Assembly: GCA_014607495.2 (NCBI GenBank)
Contig: CP053159.1
Coordinates: forward strand, 5,029,501 to 5,093,500
From: Carposina sasakii
Lineage: Eukaryota > Arthropoda > Insecta > Lepidoptera > Carposinidae
DNA: 64,000 nucleotides
Direction of reading: 5' to 3'
The notes beneath the pieces were generated by a model that worked only from the letters and a program-made list of their open reading frames with translations, was not told the DNA's origin and did not search any database. Shown here in pieces: positions 19,943-31,329 of the stretch (position 1 is its first letter; each line of letters starts with the position of its first letter). The translations under genes and the position numbers were made by a program.

Positions 19943-22900
19943 ATGTACGGAAAATGTCTAGTCGCAGTATTTTGTTTCCCATTTATTATGGGCGCCGAGG
20001 AATATGTAAGATTTTTTTTTATATTTGAATTTCACTATGGGTGCGCCCACCACCGGGCCCTACACCCTCCACTGACCCTCGGATCTGATAAATCATAACT
20101 GCGAAAACAGGCACTTGCACTAACTGCAATCGCCACGAGAAACCAGACCCGAGCACCTATCATGCAAGATAATACATTGCACTATTTCCGAAATCAAAAA
20201 CTAGATTAATAATCTACATATGTTTCACCAACAACCGTGGCATCCTCAGGATTATAGAAATCAGTAAACCACAAATTATTATGAAATTCTAAAGTATTTG
20301 AATTTGTAACGTTTATAGGTAATACATTGGCCGCGTGGTGCCGGCAGAGTAGAATTCGTACCACCCCATGTCTGCCCGTGGGTATCGCAGCGCCTCCCGT
20401 GTTGACAACATAGTTCAAAATACAAACTGCGGTCACCAACCCGCCTGCCCAGCGTGGTGACTATGGGCAAATAACCCCCATGGCAGTCTTGTGGCGTGCC
20501 CCGTGGGAGGCCTACGTCCAGCAGTGGACTGTAATAGGCTGATGATGATGATGATGATAGGTAATACGGAGGCACTTATTTCAAATTAGATGGTTTTGAA
20601 AAACCTGGATTTTTTTAGCCAAAACGCAATCATTATCATAACGGTGCACTTGAAGAGCTCATAGTTTTAATTCTGGTACTCTGTATAAACTGGAAAATTG
20701 TAGATACATTTAGACCTTGATCTACGATTCATAAAAAGTTTCAGTACAAACGGTCAAACTAAGTAGCATTCATGTGCATAATACATACGGCTGTTCCCAC
20801 AACTAGGTAGGTAGGATTAGAGTAATAGGCTTGATGCAAAATACATATCAGTGAGAAGTTGCTAGCTCATTGTCCGAGATAACACCATCGTTGCATAATT
20901 TCAGTGATTCTTTTCGAGACTTCCTTCCTTTTCTTCTCCTTCCTCTTCTTTCGCGGCAGTGGCAGCTCAAGTGGCCGGGTGCACCCTGGTAATACAAGGG
21001 GTCGACTAGCCCGGCCCACGCCCCCCCGGCCAGCCGCATCTTTCCCTTCCCAAATGGGTCAGACTCTCTGACCCATGTGGTCGCCTTTAAGGGCCACTTA
21101 AGTTACCGGTGCGTTGGCGCGCGCCGATAATCTTGCCCGGGCACGGGGGTTGCCCCAAGGCCCGTAACTGGGGTTGCCACCTTTACTTTTTACATTTAAA
21201 GTACATGGCTATTATAGGTAAGAAAAAAGTACATAGTATCAAAATAAAGTACCTACAATTTATTTTTCTTTATTATTATATTTAAAAATATTTTCCTATA
21301 TAGCGTTATATTTACCGCATTAATTGTTACTAAGTACATCTATATAGTAAGCGGTATCTACATTTGCTCTCAAAGTAAGTATTAACCATGGAGAAGATAT
21401 AAAAGAGGAGGTGGGACTATGAACTGAGTCGTGTGGCAATCGTGAGGCCATGACGTACTGATAGGGGCCGAGCTTCAGGCCCAGTGTATGTAACGCAGTA
21501 GCTGTAGCCACACGCTTATACAAGTAATTTGGCTAGTCACTACAAGGTGGTTTCTATGTAAATGGCTCTATGTCTATGTAAAGTACGGGTGGCAACATAC
21601 CCGCAACCTGAAGCGTATTTTTGCGCCAAGGACAACCATGTCCTTGAGATAACACCCCTGGGGCTCTAAATAAAGTAAGATTACTTCTCATTTAATTATT
21701 CGTCACCGACATATTTCATTAAGAAAACCCTCATTATCGCGTGTTCTTGTCACGTAACGAATTCCAACTAGTTAAAGTAGGGAGTGTTGCGGCAGCGAAC
21801 GTACATGTCAAACAATATTACATTGTCCAAGCACCATTAATTTCTTAGTCGAAACACCGCCAACGAATTTGATTTTAATTGCAGCTTCCTTGAGTTTAGT
21901 TAAGGGCCGATTTTTCCTAACGTCAGATATCAGAGGAGTAAAGCTCATGCTGTCTCTATTATGATCAAGTTTTAAGAAAGACAACATCAACTTTATTTCT
22001 CTGATAGGCGATTATATCTGTCGTTTGGTATATGCAAAGAATAATAAAGAAAAATTATAATTTAGATGATAAAGAAAAAACTGAAATACTTTCCCGATAT
22101 ACTTACAATACTCTACAATTAAATTTTACAGGGAAAATTCGACATGGAAGTTAACAATTTTACAATATGTAAAGGTCCCAAAATTAAAGATTGCGCAAAA
22201 TTGAATGCTGTTATAAAGAATAAAAATGAGATTTTAATCAATATGGATGTAACTCAAGATATGATGCCAACTAAAGTAAGTTGAAAAACCCACACAATTA
22301 AAAGTAAGTAACAGTAAGTAAGTAAGTTTTTAGCCATTGGAAGCGATTAAGTACCTATTAAAATATTAATTTCCTATGTTTTGTAATTAACATGGACCAG
22401 ATACAAAAGATGTCTCAAATTCTTCCTGCACATATCCCATTAAAAATAGATTATAAATTCTTTCGAAACTCATATTGCCTAAGATTTGGCGTTTGTTTAC
22501 GGCCGGCTACCTGCCTGACGCCAATCCTTCTCGGGTATAGCCAACTGTCGATTCAAGAAAATCTGCATATAAGTTAATTCAGTGCTGCAAGCCCGTGACT
22601 GGGATCGAACTTACGCCTCTCGCCTGGAACACGCACATCTTAACCCCTGGGCTATCACCGCTGGGCAATATGCAAATGATGTCTGTTTTATTTAATAGTA
22701 CCACCTTATGAATTCTAATACATAATAAATGTCTATAGGGTAAAATAGTGAGTATATCAAATGGAAAACCATTTCTGAGGCTGCAAATGGACAAACCATG
22801 TGATCACCTCTTCTTAAGGCCTTTGCTCTCTGTCCTATTGAATGCTACAAACAAATGCGTCATTGTCAAAGTAAGTTTACTTAACTTATAGGAGAGTTGT

Positions 22901-24611
22901 TTATTTATAAGTTGGACTGCCAAGTTAAGAATACTTACTCAATACTGTGTTTGCTAAATGGGTTAGCCAGAACTGAAGTATCAGGAGCAAAGGAGATCCT
23001 ATAGCCACGTTTAGTATAACGGGAACAGGATGTTAATTTCCGCAAGTAATTATGTGTAATAAGTAATAATTAAGTATATATAATCTAGATGTGTAAAGGG
23101 ATAACGTGAACTGTGTAGCACTATCACACAAACCTCGTTGGTTTTACAAAGTGCTATTGTAACTATGTTTTGTTTTGTATAACCATTTAAAAGATAAAAA
23201 GCGGGTGGGGCTGTGTCGGGGCACACGGCCGTTGGTTTTAACGTGAAACGTCTATGTTAGCGAATCGCTTTTAAAGTAAAAGATTGAAATGAAAACAAGA
23301 TGGACGCTGTTTTAAGTATTTTAATAAAAAAAGAACAGGTACGTAATAGAAACATAAAATACATAGCAAATGTTTATATATTTATTGTCACTTTCTGGTT
23401 ATTTTAAATAGCAGCCGCCCACGACTTCGTCCGCGTGAGGGGGCGTTGTACCCGTGCGAAGCCGGGCAGGTTGTTGTATAGACTGTAGCCTTCCTTGGTA
23501 AATGGGCTATCTAACACTGAAAGAATTTTTCAAATCAGACCAGTAGTTCCTGAGATTAGCGCGTTCAAACAAACAAACAAACAAACTCTTCAGCTTTATA
23601 ATATTAGTATAGATATAAATACTGTCCAAATTACACATTAATTTTTGTATAAATCAATCGGTTCAAATAAACTTGACAAACACACGAAAGAATCACCACG
23701 CTATAAAGTCGGAGTCACGAGTTACACTGAATAGAAACAAGCGAAAGCGCCGGTTTCGCACAGTTATCGCAGTATCCCTCCCCCGCCCCCCCGCTTGACC
23801 CCGACACGAACTCAATGTCATAACAGCGAGCTGACTATATAAGTGAAATATTTACACCACATTTTTGTTTCTAAGACCAATAGTTTTTTAATTATTAAGG
23901 TACGATGATATAGACCTTTTCGTTACGGTCCAGTTTTTAAACCTGGTACCCGTATGTGTCGGCGCGATTTTAAAGACGTTTCACGTCAAAAAAAACAGTA
24001 ACAAGTTGATAGCTTACCGCCTGAGAGAATGACCAAACTCCTTAGTCAACTCTTACGAAATGCACGGAAAGAGATGCAGCCGATATTATGTTCTAGTGCT
24101 TCCAAGTTTCTTTTAGAAAGGATTTTCACGTCAAAGAGTAAAAAATACATATACATATGTATTTATGTATATTCACGCCTTTATACCACATGGTCCCACT
24201 TCTGACCAATTTTGAGGGTATAGTTGAGATGTACAAGTTAGGTTAGCAGTGACAGGTGGTCAGCCCATCGCCTACAAAACACCAAGTTGTCCCTCTACTG
24301 ACTTGTACAGTATGCCCGGGAAGAGAAGCAGCTGTAGCATTATAAGAGTAAAAAATATTTAAACATTTTCAAATTCTCTCAAACTTTTACATTTATAATA
24401 TTTCTATTCATCTGGATCAATTACATCGTAAAAATATATTATTCTTTTTCAGGGACACTACACTTATAATGTGAATATTATAAAAGTGGCTGAAAATTAC
24501 TTTGGTGGTTCATTTCTGTACGGCAATATAACATTCAAATCAGCATTCTACAATAGTGAATGCAATTTATCATGTGCATTGACGACTGTTCATATTTTCC
24601 CTAAAGCCTAA
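19943..24611 (+). CDS. Gene C: secreted six-cysteine glycoprotein, 164 aa, 4 exons
   Basis: Exons are 19943-20005, 22132-22275, 22739-22870 and 24453-24611. Exons 2-4 are 144, 132 and 159 nt as in genes A and B, with phase-0 GT-AG introns. The signal peptide is shorter (core CLVAVFCFPFIMGA). All six paired cysteines are kept, along with sequons NFT, NAT and NIT and the exon 4 block GGSFLYGNITFKS. The rest has diverged well beyond the A-B distance, so C is the older branch. The basic C-terminal tail of genes A/B (GKYSFxPV) is replaced by TTVHIFPKA. The stop codon overlaps the poly(A) signal. Introns 1 and 3 are filled with LINE and SINE remains. Confidence 0.78.
20035..20310. repeat. Dispersed repeat GTGCGCCCACCACCGGGCCC (gene C intron 1)
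   Basis: Reverse-oriented copy of 8290-8610. Matching blocks include ACCAGACCCGAGCACCTA, AATCAAAAACTAGATTAATA and CAACAACCGTGGCATCCTC. Confidence 0.65.
20311..20561 (+). repeat. LINE 3-prime tail with (GAT)n
   Basis: GCGTGCCCCGTGGGAGGCCTA, then CGTCCAGCAGTGGACTGTAATAGGCTGATG and a GATGATGATGATGAT run at 20538-20558. This is the usual end of a lepidopteran LINE of the jockey/CR1 type. No RT frame survives. Confidence 0.6.
20900..21200. repeat. GC-rich LINE-like fragment (gene C intron 1)
   Basis: A GC-rich block with AAGTGGCCGGGTGCACCCTGG, GTCGACTAGCCCGGCCCACG and GGGTCAGACTCTCTGACCC (a small palindrome). The minus-strand 63-codon frame is Arg-rich by composition. Probably part of a LINE 5-prime region; not confirmed. 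Confidence 0.4.
22573..22680 (-). repeat. tRNA-derived SINE, third family, copy 1 (gene C intron 2)
   Basis: Read on the minus strand it has AGCGGTGATAGCCCAGGGGT (A box) and AAGTTCGATCCCAGTCACGG (B box). A relative lies at 41660-41740 on the minus strand in a lipase intron. Confidence 0.6.
23413..23605 (+). repeat. RTE-like LINE 3-prime tail (gene C intron 3)
   Basis: CCGCCCACGACTTCGTCCGCG, GTACCCGTGCGAAGCCGGGC and CAGTAGTTCCTGAGATTAGCG, followed by a CAAACAAACAAACAAACAAAC run. Typical of lepidopteran RTE ends, related to 32596-32928. Confidence 0.6.
24161..24343 (-). repeat. Dispersed repeat, copy 2 of the 17495 family
   Basis: Reverse of 17495-17697, from ACGCCTTTATACCACATGG to CCCGGGAAGAGAAGCAGCTG, preceded by an ATACATATGTATTTATGTAT run. 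It lies in the last intron of gene C. Confidence 0.65.
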
Positions 24612-24615
24612 TAAA
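24610..24615 (+). promoter_or_regulatory. Poly(A) signal overlapping the gene C stop codon
   Basis: The gene C stop codon TAA (24609-24611) is the start of TAATAAA, so AATAAA occupies 24610-24615. If used, cleavage 10-30 nt downstream would leave a 3-prime UTR of only about 15-35 nt. Confidence 0.5.
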
Positions 24616-25082
24616 GTTCTTAAATACTTCTGCTTTATTTATTCGTTATATGTATATTCTAATTTTTCTATAGTGCTTGCAAAATTTTATCTTTACATTC
24701 CATAACGTTGCTATTCTTTGTCTACTGCCTGCGATTATGGTTTATTACGGTTTATTATAATTATCACATTGAAGGGTCCAGCAGACGTTGTATACTAGTA
24801 ATTAATAAGTCCGGTAAAGACTAGACCAGATCCGTTCTTTTTGTCCATGCAAAATGTATGTGCTTTATTATTTGTAACGTTCCTTTAATTCAATGCTTCA
24901 ACTTAATTTTAATATTTCGAATATCTTTTGAACATTGCATTAGTTCCAAAAACTACAAAGACGAAAGTAAAATTACGTTTGTCGAAAAAAATTAAGAAAA
25001 AATCTGGCATGTAAAGTCACTGCTGCAAATGCTTTCTGACATACGTATTGCTTTAAAAAATGTTTTCGGATAAGGCCCATCC

Positions 25083-26044
25083 ATGCCTCCGTGGCCTATG
25101 CTCCATTATGTTAGCATTGTTTTGAAGTTTTTCTGCTTATGTTTCATTATTGCTGCCGCTAGCTTGTGGGCGGGAACCGCGCTTGACACCAGACCCAAAT
25201 TCAAAGACGAGCAAACTCTTATAGCTGGCACGTTATGGAGCCAGTCGATTATCCCCATCGGCCTGATCATATCTACCTTTGTACAGGAGGACATAGACAA
25301 ATTTGTGCATGCATATTTTATAGTAGCTGGTATAGCTTTGCTGACGACGACCGGTATAATGTTGGTGAGTTGAATGAAACTTACTTTGAAGCTACTTTCA
25401 ATGACCGATGACTTCTCAGCAAGTTGGAAGCTGGCTGGAACCCAATCATGGCATCTCAAATGAAGCATTAAAACTTTTTCGGGATCAACGCATAATAAAC
25501 ATACATATGCGGTTGTATAACCGACGTGGGGTAGTCAGAACTACAGGAGAGAAGATCTCATAGCCCCGTTTAGCATAGAGGGGTGAGATATTGCTGATCA
25601 GTGATAAATTGCTAGCTTATTACCTGAGAGAATACCCGAGTCCCTTAGTCGACTCTTATGATTTAGTTGTTAGTTTTAGTTCTATAATCTTAGATTTTTT
25701 TTAAAAGTTTTAAATCGCTCTGTGTATCCCATTATGGGTTCGCACACCACCTGGCTCTACACCCTGAGCTACCCTCGGATCTGCCGACTCAAGATCAGGA
25801 ACATTTGATGGAAATTTGAACTTCCGAATAGTAACGCCTGATACAATTAAATATTTTTCGCTCTGTGTAATTTTACCTTTCTTATTTACAGGCTTTTACC
25901 AGGACAAAACGTAGGAGAGGTGCAAGAACAATTTCCACCTCGACGTTGATACAGCAACAGATGAACCATAATATTGGTGTATTGTTTTTCCTATGTGCCA
26001 TATTCTCTATGATTGATTTATTTTTTATTATTGCAATGTTGTAA
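25083..26044 (+). CDS. Gene D: small four-pass membrane protein, 144 aa, 2 exons
   Basis: Exons are 25083-25364 and 25892-26044, joined in phase 0 by a GTGAGT...TTTACAG intron. Hydrophobic segments lie at about residues 12-34, 46-67, 75-97 and 121-144, and the chain ends within the fourth. The loop between segments 3 and 4 is basic (TRTKRRRGAR), which by the positive-inside rule points to a cytosolic loop. There are short loops elsewhere and no signal peptide distinct from the first segment. A second ATG at codon 6 (25098) is an alternative start. AATAAA lies at 26173-26178. I do not recognise the family. It sits between the secreted-protein array and two tiny membrane-protein genes. Confidence 0.62.
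25529..25661. repeat. Dispersed repeat (CTATAGCCCCGTTTAGCATA type)
   Basis: The block GGAGA(A)GATCTCATAGCCCCGTTTA ... AAATTGCTAGCTTATTACC ... CCTTAGTCGACTCTTA recurs in decayed form at 22960-23050, 24000-24120, 34210-34320, 40490-40620 (reverse), 51340-51460 (reverse), 53457-53640 and around 62190-62940. Here it lies in the gene D intron. Confidence 0.55.
25725..25860. repeat. Dispersed repeat, fourth member of the 8290/20035 family
   Basis: ATGGGTTCGCACACCACCTGGC then CTACCCTCGGATCTGCCGAC, a decayed version of the terminal 130 bp of the family. In the gene D intron. Confidence 0.5.
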
Positions 26045-26178
26045 AAAGTTATTTTGAGAAGGATGAACCTTTAAATAACTTTAGTGTGATAGTACAATGG
26101 TATAGTGGTATTAAACATCATTACAATACATCGCAGGTTTTTTAAACCACAAAGTAACTGTAGTGATAGAAAAATAAA

Positions 26179-26620
26179 TATTATTATAAAAATTAATTAA
26201 AATATTCAAATTTTGATATCGATTTGAGTACATGTATATTTAGATAATAATCCTCGGCAATGGTATGAGAAAATTTGTTGAGTACAATCGTATTTTTAAA
26301 ACATTTCATTGATATAAAAACATTTAATATACGGCTTTCTTCCATCATTAGCTACAGTATAAAATATTCGTGATGTTTCTTAATTTTTAGACATTATTTC
26401 CCAGATTTGCCGGATCAATTTACTTTTAGATAGGTACCTACGTGTATTTCAACACTGTTCATGTATTATATGATCAAACGAGCATGAAACGAAGTGGTAA
26501 CATTTCTTTTTTGAAGTCGAGTAATAAGGACAATATCTTTATGACACGATACCATCATTATTATACTTATTTAAATAGATAATAATAGCCTTTTGATCAC
26601 ATTAAATAACATAAAAGTAT
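26179..26620. other. Gene-free AT-rich spacer
   Basis: No exon, repeat or RNA gene seen between gene D and the next SINE. Confidence 0.35.
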
Positions 26621-26805
26621 TAATAAAGAAATGGAAAAAATTCTTCACCCGAGTGGGAATCGAACCCACGACCTCTGCATACCGTGCTAGTGCTCTAACC
26701 ACTGAGCTACCGGGTCAATTTCTCAGATGACGAATTTTACCATCTCTTTTCAAAATTACATATTGGCAACCTTATTTTTCATCTCGATAGCTATGCCAAA
26801 TCTCG
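26621..26805 (-). repeat. tRNA-derived SINE, copy 2
   Basis: Minus-strand copy of the family at 493-686. The tRNA-like core at 26645-26716 has the best-kept boxes of the set: GGTAGCTCAGTGGTTAGAGC and GTGGGTTCGATTCCCAC. The acceptor-stem halves ACCCGG and TCGGGT can pair. The anticodon stem does not form well, so this is a SINE core, not a tRNA gene. Confidence 0.75.
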
Positions 26806-27321
26806 GCAAACAAAGCTGAATCCCTCAGCACAATGTTTAAAGATGAAACGATCAACCATATCCTAACGGATTATATTAATGGAGAAGTGTTTTTATAAAT
26901 TTATCTTAGTCAAGATACTATATATTAAAAATTATATATTAAATTATACATTAAATAACATCAAATATTATTATTTATTTAAAGAAAATCACCCGACTGC
27001 ATAAAAATGGTGGATGGGGTTGACCCAATGTCAATTTCACGCCTAAGACGAATTTAATATTACCCCTCAAGCTCAAATAGATACCACCTGTTTAGGCTCT
27101 AGACTAGAGCATGCCAAAGAAATACAAACATACACTGAAAACACAAAACCCTTCTTCTGGCGCAGTCTGGTAAAAGAAGCTCTTGTCTGCCAATTCAGTG
27201 GAAGACAAGGCTTAGCAAAATGATTTTATATAAAAGATTTCTTTGAATGTTTAAAACTTATTCATCAATTGCTGTCATGAACTAAAAGTGGAGGTATATA
27301 AATATAAAACTGGAGATAGCG

Positions 27322-30300
27322 ATGCCATTTGGTTTGTAAGTATTTAAAATTTTCTCAAATCTTTAGAGCCCTTACCCTAGATACTTTGTAGTGCATAAGG
27401 GTCAAAATCAGAGAGGTCAGCATTTTGGGTTTTGAAATATCTAAGAAATTAAGTTTTCTATTGAAGTAAATTAACATGTGGAATATGTTGTGTCATTTGT
27501 CATGAACCTTTCCTGTAAAGAGGCACGCACACAAATATATATTTCAGAAACTATAACTGTTAATAATAAAAATGACAGGGTCTTAAATCATTTCGGGAAC
27601 ACTTTGAAATATTTTTTTAAATAATAATATAACCAACGCCTTTAATAATTACCGTCATGAAATTATAATTAACCCAGTCCCTCTATCGGTAAATGCTGTT
27701 ATTTTTTATATTTTTACAGTAAAAAGACTTATTTTTTATATTACTCTCCATAGATTTTCAATTAGTGTAAATTTCGTTTCAAAATTTTAATTTATTGTAT
27801 ACATTTGTGCAATACGTTATCAATTAATAATATAAATACAAATGTTAAAAGGTCATTTTAGGTTGTACATGCAAGATTTAACTATAACATTACTCATTAG
27901 TGATAAATTTGCAGTTTATGTGATGTTCCCGAAAATGATGGGAGTGTTCCCAAAATATTCAACATTTACTTACGATGTACCAGCAAAATTATCGTCATTC
28001 TTTCCATGAAGTCGATCTGAAACCTTTTGGAGATTCTCATCATCAGAACTGTCTGATCCGTATACGGCGTCATAAATACTTTTCCTACTCATGTGAAGAG
28101 AACTCAGAAACTAATCATTCTTTTCTATGTCGATATCTATCATTTCTAATGGAACTGGACTTCCTTTATCTCTATCTTCGACTGAAAATGCCTGCAGTTT
28201 TATTTCTCACAACAATTTTGAAAACTGATACAGTAGTATGGTGACATCAGAAGCTTTCTTCCAGATAATCTTAGTTACATTCTTTAGCACTCCTCCTATA
28301 CCATCCATTGGACCTTTACCATGACCTGGTTCACTGAATGTCCACGTTGAAGCAGTTATTTGCGGAAATAGTTCTATTAAGATTTTAATCCATAAGTAAA
28401 TGTTAGTCCGATTTCGATACTGGGACGTGGGTCCCTTTGAAAACACGTGAAGGGTAGTAACATGTGGCCTGACACTCAATATTTTCTGCAGCGCTGATTT
28501 CAGGTGACCCCATACAGCATGAACTTGATGGCAAATGAAATAGTTTCTAGAGAGGTATTATTTCTGGCATAAAAAACCCCCATGTGAATAGATAATTGAC
28601 CTTTTGAAGCTCCGAATCTAATTGCTTGAATCTCTTTCGCATATTTTGTCATATAATTTTCAGGTAAATCAATTTGAATCATTAGCTCTGTTTCTTTTAA
28701 ATTATCTTTTAGTTCTCTTTTGCCTTTTAAGTTATCGCTGATTCCATAAACATGGTTTTTCATTGGAGAAATATCCGCAGCTATAGACATTTTCAAATCT
28801 TTGACTATGCTTGTAACGGTAACTTTTTTTAGTAAGTTTGACGATTTTCTTCTCTGCTTTTATGATTCTCTCTTCTTTTGTTACTTGCCACTGAAAATAT
28901 TCAATGGTATCTTCATTACTTCCTGATTCAATTTTGATCTCCTTGCATTCATCGCACAAACCAAACATACAATCATAAGAAGTAATGTCACAGCTGTGCG
29001 CTTTTATACATTCGGATGTCGATTTGTGCGATAGCTCTCCTAGTCGGTTTAGTTTGCCAAGTTTATATTCAAAATTTTCATGCCTTACACAAAGACAAGT
29101 ATCTCGATCCCATTTTTTAGGTTGTCCTACCCAATAAGGCTTCTCTCTCAAAAGTGTCGAATAAGATACTCGAATTCTAGTCTCAGTACAAAATTGAGGA
29201 TGCAATTTTTTTACAGTGTCTAGAAGCAACCGCTTTTGTTTATTTCCCTTGAGGCAGTCTTTCTTATCAGGGCAAATTCTGCTGATATCATCCCGCTCAA
29301 AAAACTTATGAATTTCTCCACGAATCTCATTAGCGATTAAAAATGCTGGATGCTTCCGGTTAGATATTAAAATGTTGTCATTATTTTTATTTTTGCGTAG
29401 AAATTGTTTGGTCATATTATTTAAACGATGTTTTTTTGATACGGTTGCCTCTGACGCATTTTTGAAAAGCCTCTCGCTCTTTAGAATTTTTTGGTAATTT
29501 ATCAACGGTGTCTTTTATTTGAGTTGTCAAAACTTCGCCAAATAATAGATTTTTACTGACTTCAGGAGTAACAGAACATCCTCTTGTTAATTCATTAACT
29601 TTGCGAGTAGGCGTATCAGCATTCTTTTGGGATACTCTTTCTGCGCGTCTTCTGTTTCTCTGTACTTTTTTTCGCAACTTATCTATAATTCTTTGTATTT
29701 TATCTTTCTGATTTTTAACAGTTCTGTAAGCCTGTGCCTTATCTTTCTTAACCAGTTTTCTTCCTGATCTCTTCCTTGACAAGCGATTATCGTTTTTTAT
29801 CTCATTTTCAGAATCTGGTGGGCTGTTACCTAAAATATTTGCCATCATCTTTTTTTTTCTGTCTATACTTTTGAGAATTTTTTCTCCACAACTTTCTTTG
29901 TTTCCTCTTCTGTCTTTCAGTCATTATCACTTTATTTTCAGCCTTCTTTCTTTGGTAATATTCCCTATCTTTCAGTCTCTTAATCTCCCTTTGTTCAGGT
30001 GTAATTTTATCTAAAAACTTGCGTTTTCTTGCATTAGCCTTTTCACGATGTTTTTTATAAGCTATACTGTCCTGTTTTAATCATTTTTCTGACTTCTTTT
30101 TCTTTTCATTTTTATCATTTTCCATGTTACCCGTTCTAAATGGTTCACTAAAATAAAAATTTTGCATTGTTATATGTTTTTAAAAGCATTAGACCGTCAT
30201 TTTGCCCGAAAATTGTCATTTCAAGAACGCCCGTATCATTTCGGGAACGCCCGCGTCATTTCAAGGACGCCCGTCTAATACGAGAACGTTTCCGAAATGA

Positions 30301-31329
30301 CCGTTCCCAAAATGACTATTTGATGAATATTTTTATATCATGCTTCACGCCGTCATATTAGATATTGGTTTTAGAGGTTAGGATCACGTGAGCTGTAATA
30401 TTTATAACAATTTAGCAAAAAGTATGCAAATTGTTGAAAAACTAATCACCAAACAGTGTTCCCGTAGTGACAGGGAATTAAAGTACGCTTCCCATATATG
30501 AAATTAAAAGGTACTTACCAACAAAATCAATATTTTTGTCCCATAAACACGACACGCGTCTTTTCCTTTGACTAGTGAACTTCACACTGTTGCTCGCTAA
30601 CGCCACCTAGCGCGTTTTGTTTTAATTACATCGACCGATATCCACCGCGTTCACTGAATGATTTAATAAATGTCAGACAGCATTTGAATAGTCAAAATAT
30701 GACGAAATTAAATTGTTGTTAATTTAATTTATACGTATATTCGTAATTTAATGATTTTCAAAGCTAATATTAAAATAATTAAAATTTTAAGTCTTAATTG
30801 TAAACATTTTTGAGTTATCGCAACTATGAAACATGGTATAAGGACGCGTTCCCGGAATGACTATTTAGACGTTTTTTGTTTAAAATGGAAAAAATTATTA
30901 TCGTAAAAAAATAAAAATTATAAGTGCCTTATTATTATGTGCAGAACCTTCATTTAGAAACAAGTATTTTAGCAATACCACGTTATTTTATTAAGAAAAT
31001 CTTTGTCAGAAGCATGATTCTCACCTCTCTGATTTTGGCCCATAACATTAAAAGCCCTTTTCCTACCTTACCAGGTTCTGGTTTTTTGATTTTTTTTTTC
31101 TAAACTATCTTGGTATTTCTTCATCATTATCTTTATTTTTTCTTTTAATAAACTTACCTTAGATTAAAAAAAAAATTGACATTTAATAAAATTTATTTCT
31201 AGCCTGATCTTCACGGGGTTGTTGGCGTTTGGCGCATACTGGACATCGAGATATTTAATGAATTTGCCATACTTTCGGGATCCAAACAACGAATGGAAGA
31301 ATTTCACGACACATTCCCATAGTTACTAG
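27322..31329 (+). CDS. Gene E: 46-aa single-pass membrane microprotein, 2 exons
   Basis: The coding exons are 27322-27335 (14 nt, MPFG plus two bases) and 31203-31329. The join is GTAAGT...TTTCTAG, phase 2. The product opens MPFGF and continues LIFTGLLAFGAYWTSRYL, one membrane helix (about residues 4-21), then a polar tail with RDPNNEW and an NFT sequon. The intron (3.9 kb) is almost wholly a DNA transposon (27399-31041). Gene F downstream has the same layout and a similar helix, which is the main support. AATAAA lies at 31623-31628. The family is unknown; mitochondrial inner-membrane or ER microproteins look like this, but nothing here decides. Confidence 0.58.
28207..30125 (-). pseudogene. 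Broken transposase gene of an unassigned eukaryotic DDE-type family
   Basis: Read from ATG at 30125 down to 28207 the frame is interrupted by an early stop (about 30085), a shift near 29840, a shift in a run of seven A near 29430, another near 28830 and a break near 28500. The N-terminus is very basic and probably coiled (REKANARKRKFLDKITPEQR, RLKDREYYQRKK, QKDKIQRIIDKLRKK). The middle has SYSTLLREKPYWVGQPKKWD and paired cysteines (RDTCLCVRHENF, CMFGLCDECK). The C-terminal part has MIQIDLPENY, FSKGPTSQYRNRT and EPGHGKGPMDGIGGVLK. Proteins with this order are common, uncharacterised repeats in arthropod genomes. A catalytic D/E core is inferred from the D in QID and the K-substituted S-x-GPTSQ block. 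Confidence 0.65.
30197..30316. repeat. 20-bp iterated motif upstream of the transposase gene
   Basis: Units beginning TCATTT(C) and ending in GAACGCCCG start at 30197, 30216, 30236, 30256 and 30276 (last one weak), a 19-20-bp period. Two units in the opposite orientation follow, TTTCCGAAATGAC at 30290 and CGTTCCCAAAATGAC at 30302. Single relatives, TCATTTCGGGAAC or its complement, lie at 27588, 27923, 27944, 30456 and 30846, all inside the element. Likely transposase-binding or promoter sites, by position only. Confidence 0.65.

Larger units (their letters stand above)
27399..31041 (-). mobile_element. DNA transposon with 19-bp TIRs and ATAA duplication (gene E intron)
   Basis: TIRs are GGGTCAAAATCAGAGAGGT at 27399-27417 and its mirror at 31023-31041, with one mismatch in 19. 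ATAA flanks both sides (27395-27398, 31042-31045). The element is 3643 bp and carries one broken transposase gene on the minus strand plus an iterated 20-bp motif. A 4-bp AT-rich target and TIRs starting GGG are seen in Kolobok-like and piggyBac-like groups, but the protein is neither by eye, so the superfamily is left open. Confidence 0.75.

Noticed and set aside
20848..21039. Arg-rich 63-codon minus-strand frame
   Set aside because: It lies in a GC-rich repeat-like block inside a gene C intron; composition explains it.
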